A DNA stretch of 64,000 nt from Brevundimonas fontaquae (GTDB taxonomy: Bacteria; Pseudomonadota; Alphaproteobacteria; Caulobacterales; Caulobacteraceae): contig NZ_CP070968.1 of the NCBI RefSeq assembly GCF_017086445.1, positions 1,550,001-1,614,000 of the forward strand, written 5' to 3'. The notes under the pieces are model-generated. The model saw only the letters and a program-made list of their open reading frames with translations. It had not been told where the DNA came from and searched no databases. The translations under genes were made by a program, and so were the position numbers. Numbering within the stretch: position 1 is the stretch's first letter; every line of letters begins with the position of its first letter. Positions 47,539 through 56,347 of the stretch are shown one piece after another.

Positions 47539-47838
47539 ATGGCTAAATACACGCCGCTCGCAGCCTTTCTCAGACGTCAGAAGGGCGCCGAGGTGGACCT
47601 GTCGTTTCGGGACATCGAGCGGATCGTCGGCGGCATCTTGCCCAAGGCGGCCTCGCTGGAGGACTGGTGGCGCGCGAATCCGGCGAGGGAGCAAATGCCC
47701 CAGCACCTCGCCTTCGCCGACGCGGGCTTCGTCGCCGAACCGCGGACGCGGGCCGAAACCGTCCGTTTCATCCGGGTTGCGGGAGTGGGCGTCACAGGGA
47801 GCGCGGCGCGGCTCAGCGCGGCGAAGACCGAGAGTTGA
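47539..47838 (+). CDS. Small DUF7662-like protein
   Basis: 99 residues. KYTPLAAFLRRQKGAEVDLSFRDIERIVGGILPKAASLEDWWRAN fits the small family now called DUF7662, in which a K-Y-x-x-L start and a W-W before Asn are constant. The function is unknown; such genes are common passengers on genomic islands. It is flanked by nearly 200 bp on the left with nothing evident. Confidence 0.65.
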   Translation: MAKYTPLAAFLRRQKGAEVDLSFRDIERIVGGILPKAASLEDWWRANPAREQMPQHLAFADAGFVAEPRTRAETVRFIRVAGVGVTGSAARLSAAKTES

Positions 47839-47905
47839 CGCCTGTCTGCTCCGGACAGACCTCCGATCCGTCGGAGCGCCTGCCGGAGTGGTTCAGATCG
47901 GGCGG

Positions 47906-48133
47906 TCAGTTATGGTCGGCGTGACCCTGGGGAGCCGGAGCATCTGAGGGCGCCGGCGCGGGCGGCGCGGGTTCGGCGGGCGGCGGAGCGTCGGACTTCA
48001 TCTTGTCGCAGCAGCTCATGGCGGCGTCAGCGGCCATATCCTTGCAGCATTCGCAGCCTTCGGCGGCCAGGGCCGCTCCAGCGCTCAGGGCCAGAATCGC
48101 GCCGGCGGCGGCCAGCAGGTTGGAAACTCGCAT
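47906..48133 (-). CDS. Small exported Cys/His-rich protein of the copper operon
   Basis: 75 residues. A signal peptide ending ALAAE is followed by GCECCKDMAADAAMSCCDKMK, six Cys in a row of close pairs, a Pro-rich linker and an end of GHADHN. This is the composition of a periplasmic metal buffer. It is the last gene of the minus-strand copA-copB-copC row, 10 bp after copC. Confidence 0.7.
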   Translation of the reverse strand: MRVSNLLAAAGAILALSAGAALAAEGCECCKDMAADAAMSCCDKMKSDAPPPAEPAPPAPAPSDAPAPQGHADHN

Positions 48134-48143
48134 CGTCGTTCTC

Positions 48144-48527
48144 CTAGTGAACCATGAAGCTGACAGAGCCGGACATCTTGTGGCCGTCCGGACCTTCAGC
48201 GGTCCAGGCGGCGGTGTAGGTTCCCGGGGCAAGCCGGGGAAGGGCCACGCTGACGGTCGCGGCGGCCGGTGCGGCGGGGGCATTCACGACCACCGGGGCC
48301 TGCCCCTCGGCGCTCAGGGTCACCGTCTTCAGGACCATCGCATGGGGGAAGGTGACGCTGAAGCGTTCTGGCGATCCGTGGGTCATGGCCCCGTTCGCCG
48401 GAACCGTGGTGACGGCCGATTGAGGCTCGGCGGCCTGCGTCTGCATATTGTGCCCGGCGTGCGGATCCTGGGCGGCGGCGGCGCCGGCGAAGGCCAGGGC
48501 GGCCGTGAGGGTGAGAATGCGGATCAT
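48144..48527 (-). CDS. copC: CopC-type periplasmic copper-binding protein
   Basis: 127 residues. Signal peptide (ending AAAAQ), a DPHAGHNM metal motif at the new N-terminus, then a CopC beta-barrel: GAMTHGSPERFSVTFPHAM, TYTAAWTAEGPDGHKMSGSVSFMV. The late H-x-M region is one of the copper sites. It differs from the second CopC (56348) by its longer Met/His N-terminus. Confidence 0.85.
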   Translation of the reverse strand: MIRILTLTAALAFAGAAAAQDPHAGHNMQTQAAEPQSAVTTVPANGAMTHGSPERFSVTFPHAMVLKTVTLSAEGQAPVVVNAPAAPAAATVSVALPRLAPGTYTAAWTAEGPDGHKMSGSVSFMVH

Positions 48528-48544
48528 GGGGTGGTCTCCTTAGG

Positions 48545-49741
48545 TCAGAACCAGGCCTTGAGGCCGACGACGAAGCGGGTGTCATCAGCCTCACCGCCTC
48601 GGGCTTCGATGTAGTCGGCGGTGTTTCCGAGCGCCCGGCTCCACTCAACGCCGACATAGGGGGCGAACTCCTTGCGGAACTCGTAGCGCAGGCGCAGGCC
48701 CGCCTCTATGGACGACAAGCCCGAGCCGATCTCCAACTCCGGAATGTCGCTGGCTGAGGCGTCGATTTCGAGGCGGGGCTGGAGGATCAGGCGCTGGGTG
48801 ATGCGCTGGTCGTATTCGGCCTCGACGCGGGCGGTCAGGTCGCCCTCGGTGGAGAGGAAGGCGGCCGCGTCGATCTCCCACCAATAGGGCGCCAGGCCCT
48901 GGAGGCCGAGGACCAGGTGCGTCGTATCCTCGCCGTCGGGCCGGAAATCCTGACGCACGCCGGCCTGCACATCCCAGAACGGCGCTATCGCGCGGCTGTA
49001 AAGCGCTTGGAGTTCGGCCTCTTCCAACTTGCCGCCAAAGTCGCCTTCGCCCTCGGACTTCCACCAGAAGCGATTGATGTCGCCGCCGCTCCAGCCCTGG
49101 ACGTCCCAGAGATACGACTCCTCAGCACCGCCGAAGCCGGCTTCGAGACGATCGATGATGACGGCGGTGGTGCGGACCTCGCCGTTCTCGCGAACCAGAA
49201 TCTGACGGGCGGCCGCCATCGCTTCGGCGCCAAAGACCAGATCGGCGGCGTGCGTGGGGCCGCTCAGGGCGGCGACTGGGAGCGGGTCCTCCGGAGGACG
49301 GCCGGGATTGTCGGCGCTGGTCGGCACGTCCGGCGGTCCCATACTCATGGTCGACATATCATGCCCGGCACGAGGGTCGACCTGGGTGGAGGGCATGGCG
49401 GACATGTCGTGGCCGGCGTGCGGATCGGGCTGCGCCGTCGGCGGCATTGTCGACATGTCGTGACCCGCATGCGGATCAACGACCGGGGGCTCAGCCGGCA
49501 TCTGATGGCCGGCGTGAGGGTCGGCAGCTGGCGGCGTTTGCGCGGGCGGCATGACATGACCGGCGTGCGGGTCTTGCGCCGGCGGCGGGGTGGACGTCTG
49601 AGGCCGAACGGCCGGAGCGGGCGTGGCTCGCGGCGCCGCGGTCGCCGGCATGACATGGCCCGCGTGCGGGTCCTGCGCTTGGGCGGTGACGGCGCTGGCG
49701 GCGAGGATCAGCGGAGCGAGGGCGACGGCGAAGCGGTTCAT
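48545..49741 (-). CDS. copB: CopB outer-membrane copper resistance protein with DPHAGH repeats
   Basis: 398 residues. A signal peptide is followed by about 110 residues of Pro-rich spacer holding six DPHAGHxM-type repeats, then the CopB beta-barrel (about 165–398): QILVRENGEVRTTAVIIDRLEAG, WDVQGWSGGDINRFWWKSEGE and the C-terminal …VGLKAWF with a terminal Phe. It is thought to move or sequester copper at the outer membrane. It overlaps copA by 4 bp. Confidence 0.9.
   Translation of the reverse strand: MNRFAVALAPLILAASAVTAQAQDPHAGHVMPATAAPRATPAPAVRPQTSTPPPAQDPHAGHVMPPAQTPPAADPHAGHQMPAEPPVVDPHAGHDMSTMPPTAQPDPHAGHDMSAMPSTQVDPRAGHDMSTMSMGPPDVPTSADNPGRPPEDPLPVAALSGPTHAADLVFGAEAMAAARQILVRENGEVRTTAVIIDRLEAGFGGAEESYLWDVQGWSGGDINRFWWKSEGEGDFGGKLEEAELQALYSRAIAPFWDVQAGVRQDFRPDGEDTTHLVLGLQGLAPYWWEIDAAAFLSTEGDLTARVEAEYDQRITQRLILQPRLEIDASASDIPELEIGSGLSSIEAGLRLRYEFRKEFAPYVGVEWSRALGNTADYIEARGGEADDTRFVVGLKAWF
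49336..49676 (-). repeat. Six His-Met copper-binding repeats in copB
   Basis: In translation: DPHAGHVM twice, DPHAGHQM, DPHAGHDM twice and DPRAGHDM, separated by Pro-rich spacers of 9 to 30 residues. The same DPHAGH unit opens the mature CopC. Confidence 0.85.
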
Positions 49742-51549
49742 GACGCGGCTCCGTCCATGGGCCGGACCGTCACGACATTGAACATGCCGGCGTGCATGTG
49801 CATCAGCATGTGGCAGTGGAAGGCCCAGTCGCCGGGCGCGTCGGCGGTCAGGTCGAAGGTCACCTTGCCCCCGGGCGCGACGTTTACCGTGTGCTTCAGC
49901 GGCTGATGCCCCGGGGGACCGCCGGTCACCAGTTCGAAGAAGTGGCCGTGCAGGTGGATGGGGTGGGCCATCATGGTGTCGTTCACCAAGGTCACGCGCA
50001 CCCGCTCATTCCGCTCGAAACGGATGGGTTCGACCAGTTCACTGAACTTCCGCCCGTCGAAGCCCCACATGAACCGCTCCATATTGCCGGTCAGGTGTAT
50101 TTCCATGGTCCGCGACGGCGGGCGTTGGTCCTTGTTCGGCTGCAGCGACACCAGGTCGGTGTAGACGAGAACGCGGTGATCGACGTTGGTCAGGCCGATC
50201 GGCCGCTCGCCGAGGCGGTTGGCGGGGGCCATGGCTATCGCGTCGACGCCCACGCCGACCGCCATGTCCGGCGGGGCGTTCTCGGGATCTCGCATGTTCA
50301 TGCCTGACATGGACATTCCGCCCATCTCGCCCGCCGGCGCCGCGCCTTGGGCTGGGGCGCCGTGGTCCATGCCGGCCATCGTGCCGTGGTCCATTCCGGA
50401 CATGCCGCCCATTGAGCCGTGATCCATTCCGCCCATGCCCATGTCTCGCATGGTCAGGTTCGGGACCTCGCGCAGCGGCGGAACCTCGGCGGTCATGCCC
50501 AGGCGCGGCGCAAGGGTGGCGCGGCCCATCCCCGAGCGATCGATCGCCTCCGAGACGATGGTGTAGGCCCGGTCTTCAGTCGGCCGGACGATGACGTCGT
50601 AGGTTTCGGCGACCGAGATCTGGAACTCGTCGGTCTCGACCGGGCGGACGTTCTCGCCGTCGGCCTGCACCACGGTCATCGGCAAGCCGGGGATGCGGAC
50701 GTTGAAGATCGACATGGCCGAGGCGTTGATGATGCGCAGCCGCACGCGCTCGCCGGGGCTGAAAAGGCCGGTCCAGTTCTCCTGCGGCCCGTGGCCGTTG
50801 ATCAAATAGGTATAGGTCGAGCCGCTGACGTCGAGGATGTCGCGCGGGTCCATCCGCATCTCACCCCACATGCGCCGCTCCTCCAGGCTCATGCGGTCGC
50901 TGCCGTTGATCAGACCGGCGAGCGTGGTGCGCTGCCGGTTGAAGTAGCCCGGGCTCTTCTTCAGCTTCTCCAGGATTTCGTGTGGGTGCATAAAGCTCCA
51001 GTCCGACAGGACCAGCACATGCTCGCGGTCGTAGGCGACGGGATCGGCGCCTGCCGGGTCGATGACGATCGGACCGTAGTGGCCCATCGCCTCCTGAAGA
51101 TTCGAGTGGCTGTGGTACCAGAAGGTGCCTGACTGCTTGATCGGGAACTCATAGACGAAGGTTTCCCGCGGCTTGATGCCCGGGAAGCTGATGCCCGGGA
51201 CGCCGTCCATTTGGAACGGCAGCAATAGGCCGTGCCAATGGATCGAAGTGTCCTCATCCAGCCCGTTGGTCACGGAGAGTCGCACGTTCTGTCCCTCGCG
51301 CAGGCGCAGCAAGGGCGCCGGGAGCACTCCGTTGATCGTCACGGCATGGCCGGTCCGCCCCCCGACCGTGAAGGGCGAGTGGCCGACCGTCAGGTCGATG
51401 TTGGGCCCGCTCAACGTCGGCAGGGCCGTTCTCAAGCCCGCCGTACCGGTCTGCGCCCAGGCCGGCAGAAGTCCCTGCAGGCCAAGCAGCCCGCCGCCAA
51501 CGGCGGCGCCCCTGAGAAGCATTCGGCGATCGAAACTTGGCATGGGCAT
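49738..51549 (-). CDS. copA: Multicopper oxidase CopA
   Basis: 603 residues. A Tat signal (FDRRMLLRGAAVGGGLLG) exports it folded. Copper ligands are clear: SIHWHGLLLPFQMD, GTFWYHSHSN, HPIHLHGHFFEL and HCHMLMHMHAGMF. A Met/His-rich insert (MGMGGMDHGSMGGMSGMDHG and onward, about residues 385–430) is typical of the PcoA/CopA branch and binds Cu(I). It oxidises periplasmic Cu(I). The start ATG at 51549 gives the short n-region of the Tat signal. It is first in copA-copB-copC-small protein. Confidence 0.95.
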   Translation of the reverse strand: MPMPSFDRRMLLRGAAVGGGLLGLQGLLPAWAQTGTAGLRTALPTLSGPNIDLTVGHSPFTVGGRTGHAVTINGVLPAPLLRLREGQNVRLSVTNGLDEDTSIHWHGLLLPFQMDGVPGISFPGIKPRETFVYEFPIKQSGTFWYHSHSNLQEAMGHYGPIVIDPAGADPVAYDREHVLVLSDWSFMHPHEILEKLKKSPGYFNRQRTTLAGLINGSDRMSLEERRMWGEMRMDPRDILDVSGSTYTYLINGHGPQENWTGLFSPGERVRLRIINASAMSIFNVRIPGLPMTVVQADGENVRPVETDEFQISVAETYDVIVRPTEDRAYTIVSEAIDRSGMGRATLAPRLGMTAEVPPLREVPNLTMRDMGMGGMDHGSMGGMSGMDHGTMAGMDHGAPAQGAAPAGEMGGMSMSGMNMRDPENAPPDMAVGVGVDAIAMAPANRLGERPIGLTNVDHRVLVYTDLVSLQPNKDQRPPSRTMEIHLTGNMERFMWGFDGRKFSELVEPIRFERNERVRVTLVNDTMMAHPIHLHGHFFELVTGGPPGHQPLKHTVNVAPGGKVTFDLTADAPGDWAFHCHMLMHMHAGMFNVVTVRPMDGAAS

Positions 51550-51675
51550 AAGCGTGGGGTTCCTCGGACGCGTGTCGGCTTCTGGTTGACATACGCACGT
51601 CGGCGACAACGCCCTTGCGTCAGGTCGCCACACCGCGAAAAGAAACGCCCTTCGCCATCGGGCGGGCCGATGAGA

Positions 51676-52239
51676 TCAAGCACCTCCCGGAACGGCCATG
51701 TCCTCGGCAAGTCGCTTGCGGGCGCGGGCGATCCGCGTCTCCACGGCCTTGGTCGTGACGCCCAGGATCGCCGCGATTTCGCCGTGCGAGCGACCTTCGA
51801 GCGTAGCGAGCAGGAGAGGGGCCTTGAGGCCGTCAGGCAGGCGGGTCAGCGCGCTGCGCAGCGCCTCGGCGCGACGGCGATCGTCCAGTCGGGCTTCGGG
51901 AGATGGCGTTTCCATCCGGACCGCTGACGCTTCGGGGGCGTCGAGGCCCATGACGCCGCGCACCACCCGACGCACCGCACGCCGACGGCTCCAGTCCCTG
52001 CATTTGTTCAGGGCGATCGAGCGGAGCCAGACCTCGAAGGGGCGAGCCGGATCGTACCTTCGCAGGGCGAGCCATGCGGCGGTGTAAGTTTCCTGGAGCA
52101 GGTCGTGCGCTTCCGCTTCGTCGCCGACATAGCGGCGCACGAACCTGTAGAGATCGCCCTTGGTCGCCGCCATCAAGGCGCCGAACGCGCCGGCGTCGCC
52201 GCCAGCCGCGCGGGCTTCAATGCTGTCGCCGTCCTTCAC
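51676..52239 (-). CDS. ECF sigma factor (CnrH-like)
   Basis: 187 residues. Region 2 (DLYRFVRRYVGDEAEAHDLLQETYTAAWLALRRYD) and region 4 (LPDGLKAPLLLATLEGRSHGEIAAILGVTTKAVETRIARARKRL) are intact. The start is GTG at 52239. It follows the CnrX- and CnrY-like genes, the order of the Cupriavidus cnrYXH switch in which CnrH is released on metal binding. Its nearest downstream target is copA, 127 bp away. Confidence 0.88.
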   Translation of the reverse strand: MKDGDSIEARAAGGDAGAFGALMAATKGDLYRFVRRYVGDEAEAHDLLQETYTAAWLALRRYDPARPFEVWLRSIALNKCRDWSRRRAVRRVVRGVMGLDAPEASAVRMETPSPEARLDDRRRAEALRSALTRLPDGLKAPLLLATLEGRSHGEIAAILGVTTKAVETRIARARKRLAEDMAVPGGA

Positions 52240-52248
52240 GCGCCGCGC

Positions 52249-52689
52249 CTAGCCGGCGTCGGCACGCAGGGCGTCCACCACGGCGGCGTCGAAGACCTCG
52301 GCCTGCGCGGGGGTGAGCACCGACCGCATCTCGAAGACGTGGGCGATGGTCGCCTTCTGCAGATCGCCCATGGCCACGTGGAAGTGATCCACCGCCGCCT
52401 GCACCTGGGGCGTGTTCCCATCGCTTGCAGCGATGGCGGCGGCGAGCTCGCGGTTGGCGGCTCGCACTTCTGCCTCCAGCCCGGGGCGGCGCGCGGCGAA
52501 GCGCGCTTCGATCGCGTCCAGACGACCATCCTGTTCAGCGCTCAGGTTCAACTGCTCATGGACGACGCTATGCAGGCTCGGCGGCTGACGCTCGCGCATG
52601 ACCCAGGTTGCGCTCGCCCAGGTCGCCGCGCCGCTGGCGAGCGCCGCCAGCACGGCTGTCAGGACGATCGATTTCCAGCGCGCTCTCAT
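52249..52689 (-). CDS. Periplasmic heavy-metal sensor (CnrX/RcnX-like)
   Basis: 146 residues. One N-terminal membrane helix anchors an all-helical periplasmic domain: HSVVHEQLNLSAEQDGRLDAIEARFAARR and a second hairpin ending FEMRSVLTPAQAEVFD. This is the CnrX/Spy-like fold. His residues at the start (LHSVVHEQ) and a His plus Met later (FHVAM, HVFEM) are candidate metal ligands. It overlaps the cnrY-like gene by 4 bp. Confidence 0.8.
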   Translation of the reverse strand: MRARWKSIVLTAVLAALASGAATWASATWVMRERQPPSLHSVVHEQLNLSAEQDGRLDAIEARFAARRPGLEAEVRAANRELAAAIAASDGNTPQVQAAVDHFHVAMGDLQKATIAHVFEMRSVLTPAQAEVFDAAVVDALRADAG

Positions 52690-52967
52690 CCCCGGGCATC
52701 CAGTGGACCGAGCGGCGACAGGCCCGCCGAGACGGTGAAGATGCGCAACTCAGAGGGCTCAGGCCGCGGCGACGCCACGAGGAGCAATCCACCGTTGGCC
52801 ACGCCGAGCACGAGCGCCAGCCCTACGGCGGCGACCCGAACCTGGCCCATTGACGCCGCCTCCCGGCGCACGGCGATCCGTGTCCAGACAGCGTCTTCCA
52901 GGCCGTCCAGCCGCCCCGCATCGTCTGGCCCTTCCGCCGCAATCAGTCGTTCGATCTCATCAGTCAT
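52686..52967 (-). CDS. CnrY-like anti-sigma factor
   Basis: 93 residues. A cytoplasmic N-terminus of about 40 residues, one membrane helix (VRVAAVGLALVLGVANGGLLLV) and a short periplasmic tail: the topology of CnrY, which holds CnrH through its N-terminal peptide. Sequence identity to CnrY is not evident by eye, so the call rests on size, topology and the Y-X-H order. Confidence 0.65.
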   Translation of the reverse strand: MTDEIERLIAAEGPDDAGRLDGLEDAVWTRIAVRREAASMGQVRVAAVGLALVLGVANGGLLLVASPRPEPSELRIFTVSAGLSPLGPLDARG

Positions 52968-53096
52968 TGCGCACCTGCATCACGCCCCCTTTGCCATACG
53001 CGCCAAACCGTCCGGCCCCTTACGAGGGGACGAGATGTCCGCCGCGTAGATACCAGAGAACGACCGGGAGGACCCGCTCGTGTCGGGGGAGGCGAT

Positions 53097-54248
53097 GTGA
53101 GCGAGAGGACAGATCCGGCCGCGGGTCCGTTTCCGGATCGGCTCGATCCGCTGACGGGGGTGAGGTTCTTCCTCGCGCTCGGCGTGGTGCTGTTTCACTA
53201 CCAGCTGCAATGGACGCTGCCCGAAGGTGCGGCCGGACTGTTAAACCGGGCCCGTCTCGGGGTCGATATCTTCTTCATCCTGTCTGGGTTCATCCTCACC
53301 CACGTTTACCTGCAGGGTGATCAGCCAGTGAACTACAGGCGGTTCATCGCGGCGCGGTTCGCGCGCATATACCCGGCGCATTTGTTCATCCTGTTGGCGA
53401 TGCTGTTGCTGGTGCTCGCCGCGCCGGTGTTGGGCATCGGCCTGGAGCCCGGGCGGTTCAATCCTGCGGATTTTCTGGCCACCCTCTTTTTGGTTCAGGC
53501 CTGGTTGCCGCGAGACGGGATGGTCCTGTGGAACGGGCCCGCCTGGTCGCTGTCAGCCGAATGGTTCGTCTATCTCGCTTTTCCAGCCTATGCTGCGGTC
53601 GCCCTGCGGTTTCGACACAGGCCATGGATGCTCGTAGCCGCGGCGACGAGCCTGTTCATCCTGCTGGATGCGATCTACCGGCATTGGTTCGGCTCGGTTC
53701 TGCCCCGGGCGGAAGACAATATGGGCGTCTTGCGCATCATTCCGGAGTTCCTGCTCGGGATTGGCCTCTACTATCTCGGAGCGCGCTGGGCGCCGTCCCC
53801 GCGCGTCGCGATCGTCGGCGCCGTCGGAGCCACCGCGCTCCTCTTGCTCGCTATGCAGATCGGGGCCGATGATCGCCTTATCGTCGCCGCGTCGGGACCC
53901 TTCGTTCTCGCCTTGGCGCTGCTCGCCAAGGCGGGTGTCAGAACCTTCCTGTCGCACCCGGTCGCAATCTTCGCCGGTGAGGCCTCGTTCGCCCTCTACC
54001 TCGTCCATATTCCGATCCTGATGGTCTGGCGCAATGCCGCCCAGGCCATCGGGGGCTGGCCGGGCGACTATCGAATGGGGCTTCTGGAACTGGCGGCGAT
54101 GCTGGCGGTGACCCTCGCCGCGGCGGCCGCCATCTATGGTCTGGTCGAGCGACCGAGCCGCCAGTGGCTGAGGCGGCGCACCTTCGGTCGGATGCCGGAT
54201 GCCGACGCCAGACGCACCGTTCACAGCGATCAGGGAGAGCCCTTTTGA
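53097..54248 (+). CDS. Acyltransferase family 3 membrane protein
   Basis: 383 residues, about ten membrane helices. DPLTGVRFFLALGVVLFHYQ (R…H of AT3 motif 1) and RLGVDIFFILSGFILTHVY are the OafA/YrhL signature. It O-acylates exported polysaccharide or lipid. The GTG at 53097 has GGAGG 6 bp upstream. It is divergent from the cnrY-like gene and overlaps the next gene by 4 bp, an unusual partner for copper genes. Confidence 0.88.
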   Translation: MSERTDPAAGPFPDRLDPLTGVRFFLALGVVLFHYQLQWTLPEGAAGLLNRARLGVDIFFILSGFILTHVYLQGDQPVNYRRFIAARFARIYPAHLFILLAMLLLVLAAPVLGIGLEPGRFNPADFLATLFLVQAWLPRDGMVLWNGPAWSLSAEWFVYLAFPAYAAVALRFRHRPWMLVAAATSLFILLDAIYRHWFGSVLPRAEDNMGVLRIIPEFLLGIGLYYLGARWAPSPRVAIVGAVGATALLLLAMQIGADDRLIVAASGPFVLALALLAKAGVRTFLSHPVAIFAGEASFALYLVHIPILMVWRNAAQAIGGWPGDYRMGLLELAAMLAVTLAAAAAIYGLVERPSRQWLRRRTFGRMPDADARRTVHSDQGEPF

Positions 54249-54721
54249 CGACCGCCTACCTCCACCGAAGGCTTTTCTTAGGCGCCGCCGTCAGCGTCGC
54301 CCTGACCGGAACAGCCTGCGCCCAGACCCAGGCGTCGAGAACCCTCACGGTCTTCAAGACGCCAACCTGTGCGTGCTGCGACGCCTGGATCTCGCACATG
54401 CGGGAGGCTGGCTTCAACACGACCATCACCGTTCTGCCGAGCCTCCAATCCGTCCGCAGCAGCCGGGGGCTTCCGGACAGCCTGGCCTCCTGCCACACCG
54501 GGTTGATTGATGGCTATGTCGTAGAGGGCCATGTTCCGGCACGGGACGTCATACGGTTGCTTGCCGAGCGGCCGGCAGCGCTCGGTCTCGCGGTTCCGGC
54601 CATGCCCCTCGGTTCGCCCGGCATGGAGACGCCGCAGGGACACAAGGACCCTTACGACACGCTGCTGGTGCTTCGCTCCGGCGCGACGCAGGTGTTCGCC
54701 CGTCACAACCCGCCCACCTGA
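54245..54721 (+). CDS. Exported DUF411 metal-binding protein
   Basis: 158 residues from a TTG that overlaps the acyltransferase stop (TTGA). A signal peptide is followed by LTVFKTPTCACCDAWISHMREAGF, the C-x-C-C motif that defines DUF411 (CopG-like), then SCHTGLIDGYVVEGHVPARDVIRLL and GSPGME. Members bind Cu or Ag in the periplasm and are thought to assist Cu(I) oxidation or transfer. Confidence 0.85.
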   Translation: MTTAYLHRRLFLGAAVSVALTGTACAQTQASRTLTVFKTPTCACCDAWISHMREAGFNTTITVLPSLQSVRSSRGLPDSLASCHTGLIDGYVVEGHVPARDVIRLLAERPAALGLAVPAMPLGSPGMETPQGHKDPYDTLLVLRSGATQVFARHNPPT

Positions 54722-54761
54722 CCTGACCTTGTCTCACCTGATTCATAAGCCGGAGCCCATC

Positions 54762-55253
54762 ATGTCCCCCAAACCTCTCGTTCTCGCCCTCTCTCTCGCC
54801 GTCCTGTCGGTGACGCCCGCTGTCGCGCAGGACCATTCTCACGGCCATGCCCAGACCGCGGGGTCGATCAGCGCGGAAGCGACGGAGGCGGCCACGACCG
54901 TCGATGCCTTCCATGCCGCGCTCAAGGCCGGTGACACATCTGCCGCCCTGTTGCTTCTGGCCCCCGACGTCATGATCTTTGAAGAGGGCGGAGCGGAGCG
55001 CTCGCGCGACGAATACGCCTCTCACCATCTTGCGTCGGACGCCGCCTTCGCGGCCGCGTCGGACAATGTCGTAAGCCGCAGATCGGGCTGGGCGGACGGC
55101 GATGTGGCGTGGATCACGAGCGAAGGCCGCACCACCGGTCAGTTCAACGGACGCGCCGTGGACCGTCTGACAACGGAAACCATGGTGCTAAAGCGCCACG
55201 CCGACGGCTGGCGCATCCATCACATTCACTGGTCGTCGCGCGCTCCGCGGTAA
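54762..55253 (+). CDS. Exported NTF2-like (DUF4440-type) protein
   Basis: 163 residues. Signal peptide ending AVAQD, a short His stretch (HSHGHA), then an NTF2-like fold: TVDAFHAALKAGDTSAALLLLAPDVMIFEEGG, WITSEGRTTGQFNGR, MVLKRHADGWRIHHIHWSS. It sits in copper operons of related bacteria; no catalytic role is known. It is followed by 175 bp of tail-to-tail intergenic DNA. Confidence 0.78.
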   Translation: MSPKPLVLALSLAVLSVTPAVAQDHSHGHAQTAGSISAEATEAATTVDAFHAALKAGDTSAALLLLAPDVMIFEEGGAERSRDEYASHHLASDAAFAAASDNVVSRRSGWADGDVAWITSEGRTTGQFNGRAVDRLTTETMVLKRHADGWRIHHIHWSSRAPR

Positions 55254-55428
55254 TCCGCCTCTCCGGTTTGAACGCCTCAGTGCGAAAGCGCGCGGCGTTC
55301 AGACCGTATTTGTCCGCTTAAGCCGGGATCCGGGAAGCCCGATGGGAGGACGTGACAACATCTCGACCTCGGAGAATGGCGCCACGACCGCAGCGGTGCT
55401 CCACGCCGCGGGCCACTAGATCGTCGGA

Positions 55429-56343
55429 TCACGTCGCGACCGGCGGAGGGAGGGTGCCCATAAGCGCGACGACGGCGAGGACGACGAGCCCGAGGGCCGT
55501 CTCCGTGACGATACTGCGCCGCAGCCGTCGAACCGCCGAGATTGACTGTCCTGTGTGCTCCAGTTCCAGACGCAGGGCGGGTGTCAGGCGGAAACGGTTG
55601 TCCGCCGCCAGGCCCAGCATCAGCACGAAGAGCGCCAGCTTGGCGATCAGAAGCTGTCCATAGAGGCTTTCGCCAAGGTTCACGAAACGCTCCGATCCGA
55701 CGAGGAACCAGCTGTTCGCGAGACCCGTGGCCACAAGAAGGACTACGGCGAGCGTGCCCAGGCCCGAGAACCCATGCAAGGCACGGTAGAGGGCCCCATC
55801 GTCGACCCCGGGGCGGCGAAGCAGCAGGATCGTCAGCGCTACAAGCGCACCAAGCCAAAGGGCCGCCCCGACGGAATGGACCATGTCGGAGGCGAGGTGG
55901 ACCAGGCCCTCGGGGCCTTCTGTCGCCGCGCCGTGTCCAGTCCAAGCGAAGCTCGCGACCACGAAGAGCCCAAGGCCTAGCGAGATGCTCCAGGCCGTCT
56001 TGCCCGGTCTCAAGGCCAGGACCGCGACGACGGCTGCGAGGGCGAGGGCGGCCCGCGCGACCATGGCTTTCCCCAAGGCCGTGCCGGTGATCATGAAAGA
56101 CAGAGACACAGGCTTGATGGCTTCCGCCAGCGAGCCCGCCATGACCACTGTCTGTGCGAGTAGCGCCAGGAGCGCGCTCGCGACGACGACCAAACCTGAC
56201 CCTATCAGGATCGCGCGCGACCAGGTGAGATCCACGCCGTCGCCGCGCCTGAAGGTGTACAACAGGAACAACGGCGTCCCGAGAAGGACGACGGCTCCGG
56301 CGTACTGGAGCCACCGGAGCGCGACGACCGCGATCTCGAGCAC
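55429..56343 (-). CDS. copD: CopD-family copper import/resistance membrane protein
   Basis: 304 residues, about eight membrane helices. WLQYAGAVVLLGTPLFLLY, FAWTGHGAAT, HLASDMVHSVGAALWLGAL and a GLANSWFLVG block with conserved His residues match the CopD domain. It works with periplasmic CopC, encoded 4 bp upstream, to bring copper into the cytoplasm. Confidence 0.9.
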   Translation of the reverse strand: MLEIAVVALRWLQYAGAVVLLGTPLFLLYTFRRGDGVDLTWSRAILIGSGLVVVASALLALLAQTVVMAGSLAEAIKPVSLSFMITGTALGKAMVARAALALAAVVAVLALRPGKTAWSISLGLGLFVVASFAWTGHGAATEGPEGLVHLASDMVHSVGAALWLGALVALTILLLRRPGVDDGALYRALHGFSGLGTLAVVLLVATGLANSWFLVGSERFVNLGESLYGQLLIAKLALFVLMLGLAADNRFRLTPALRLELEHTGQSISAVRRLRRSIVTETALGLVVLAVVALMGTLPPPVAT

Positions 56344-56347
56344 GGCG

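Noticed and set aside
49336..49676. Regularly spaced repeats resembling a CRISPR array
   Set aside because: They are in-frame coding repeats (DPHAGHxM) of copB with variable spacing.
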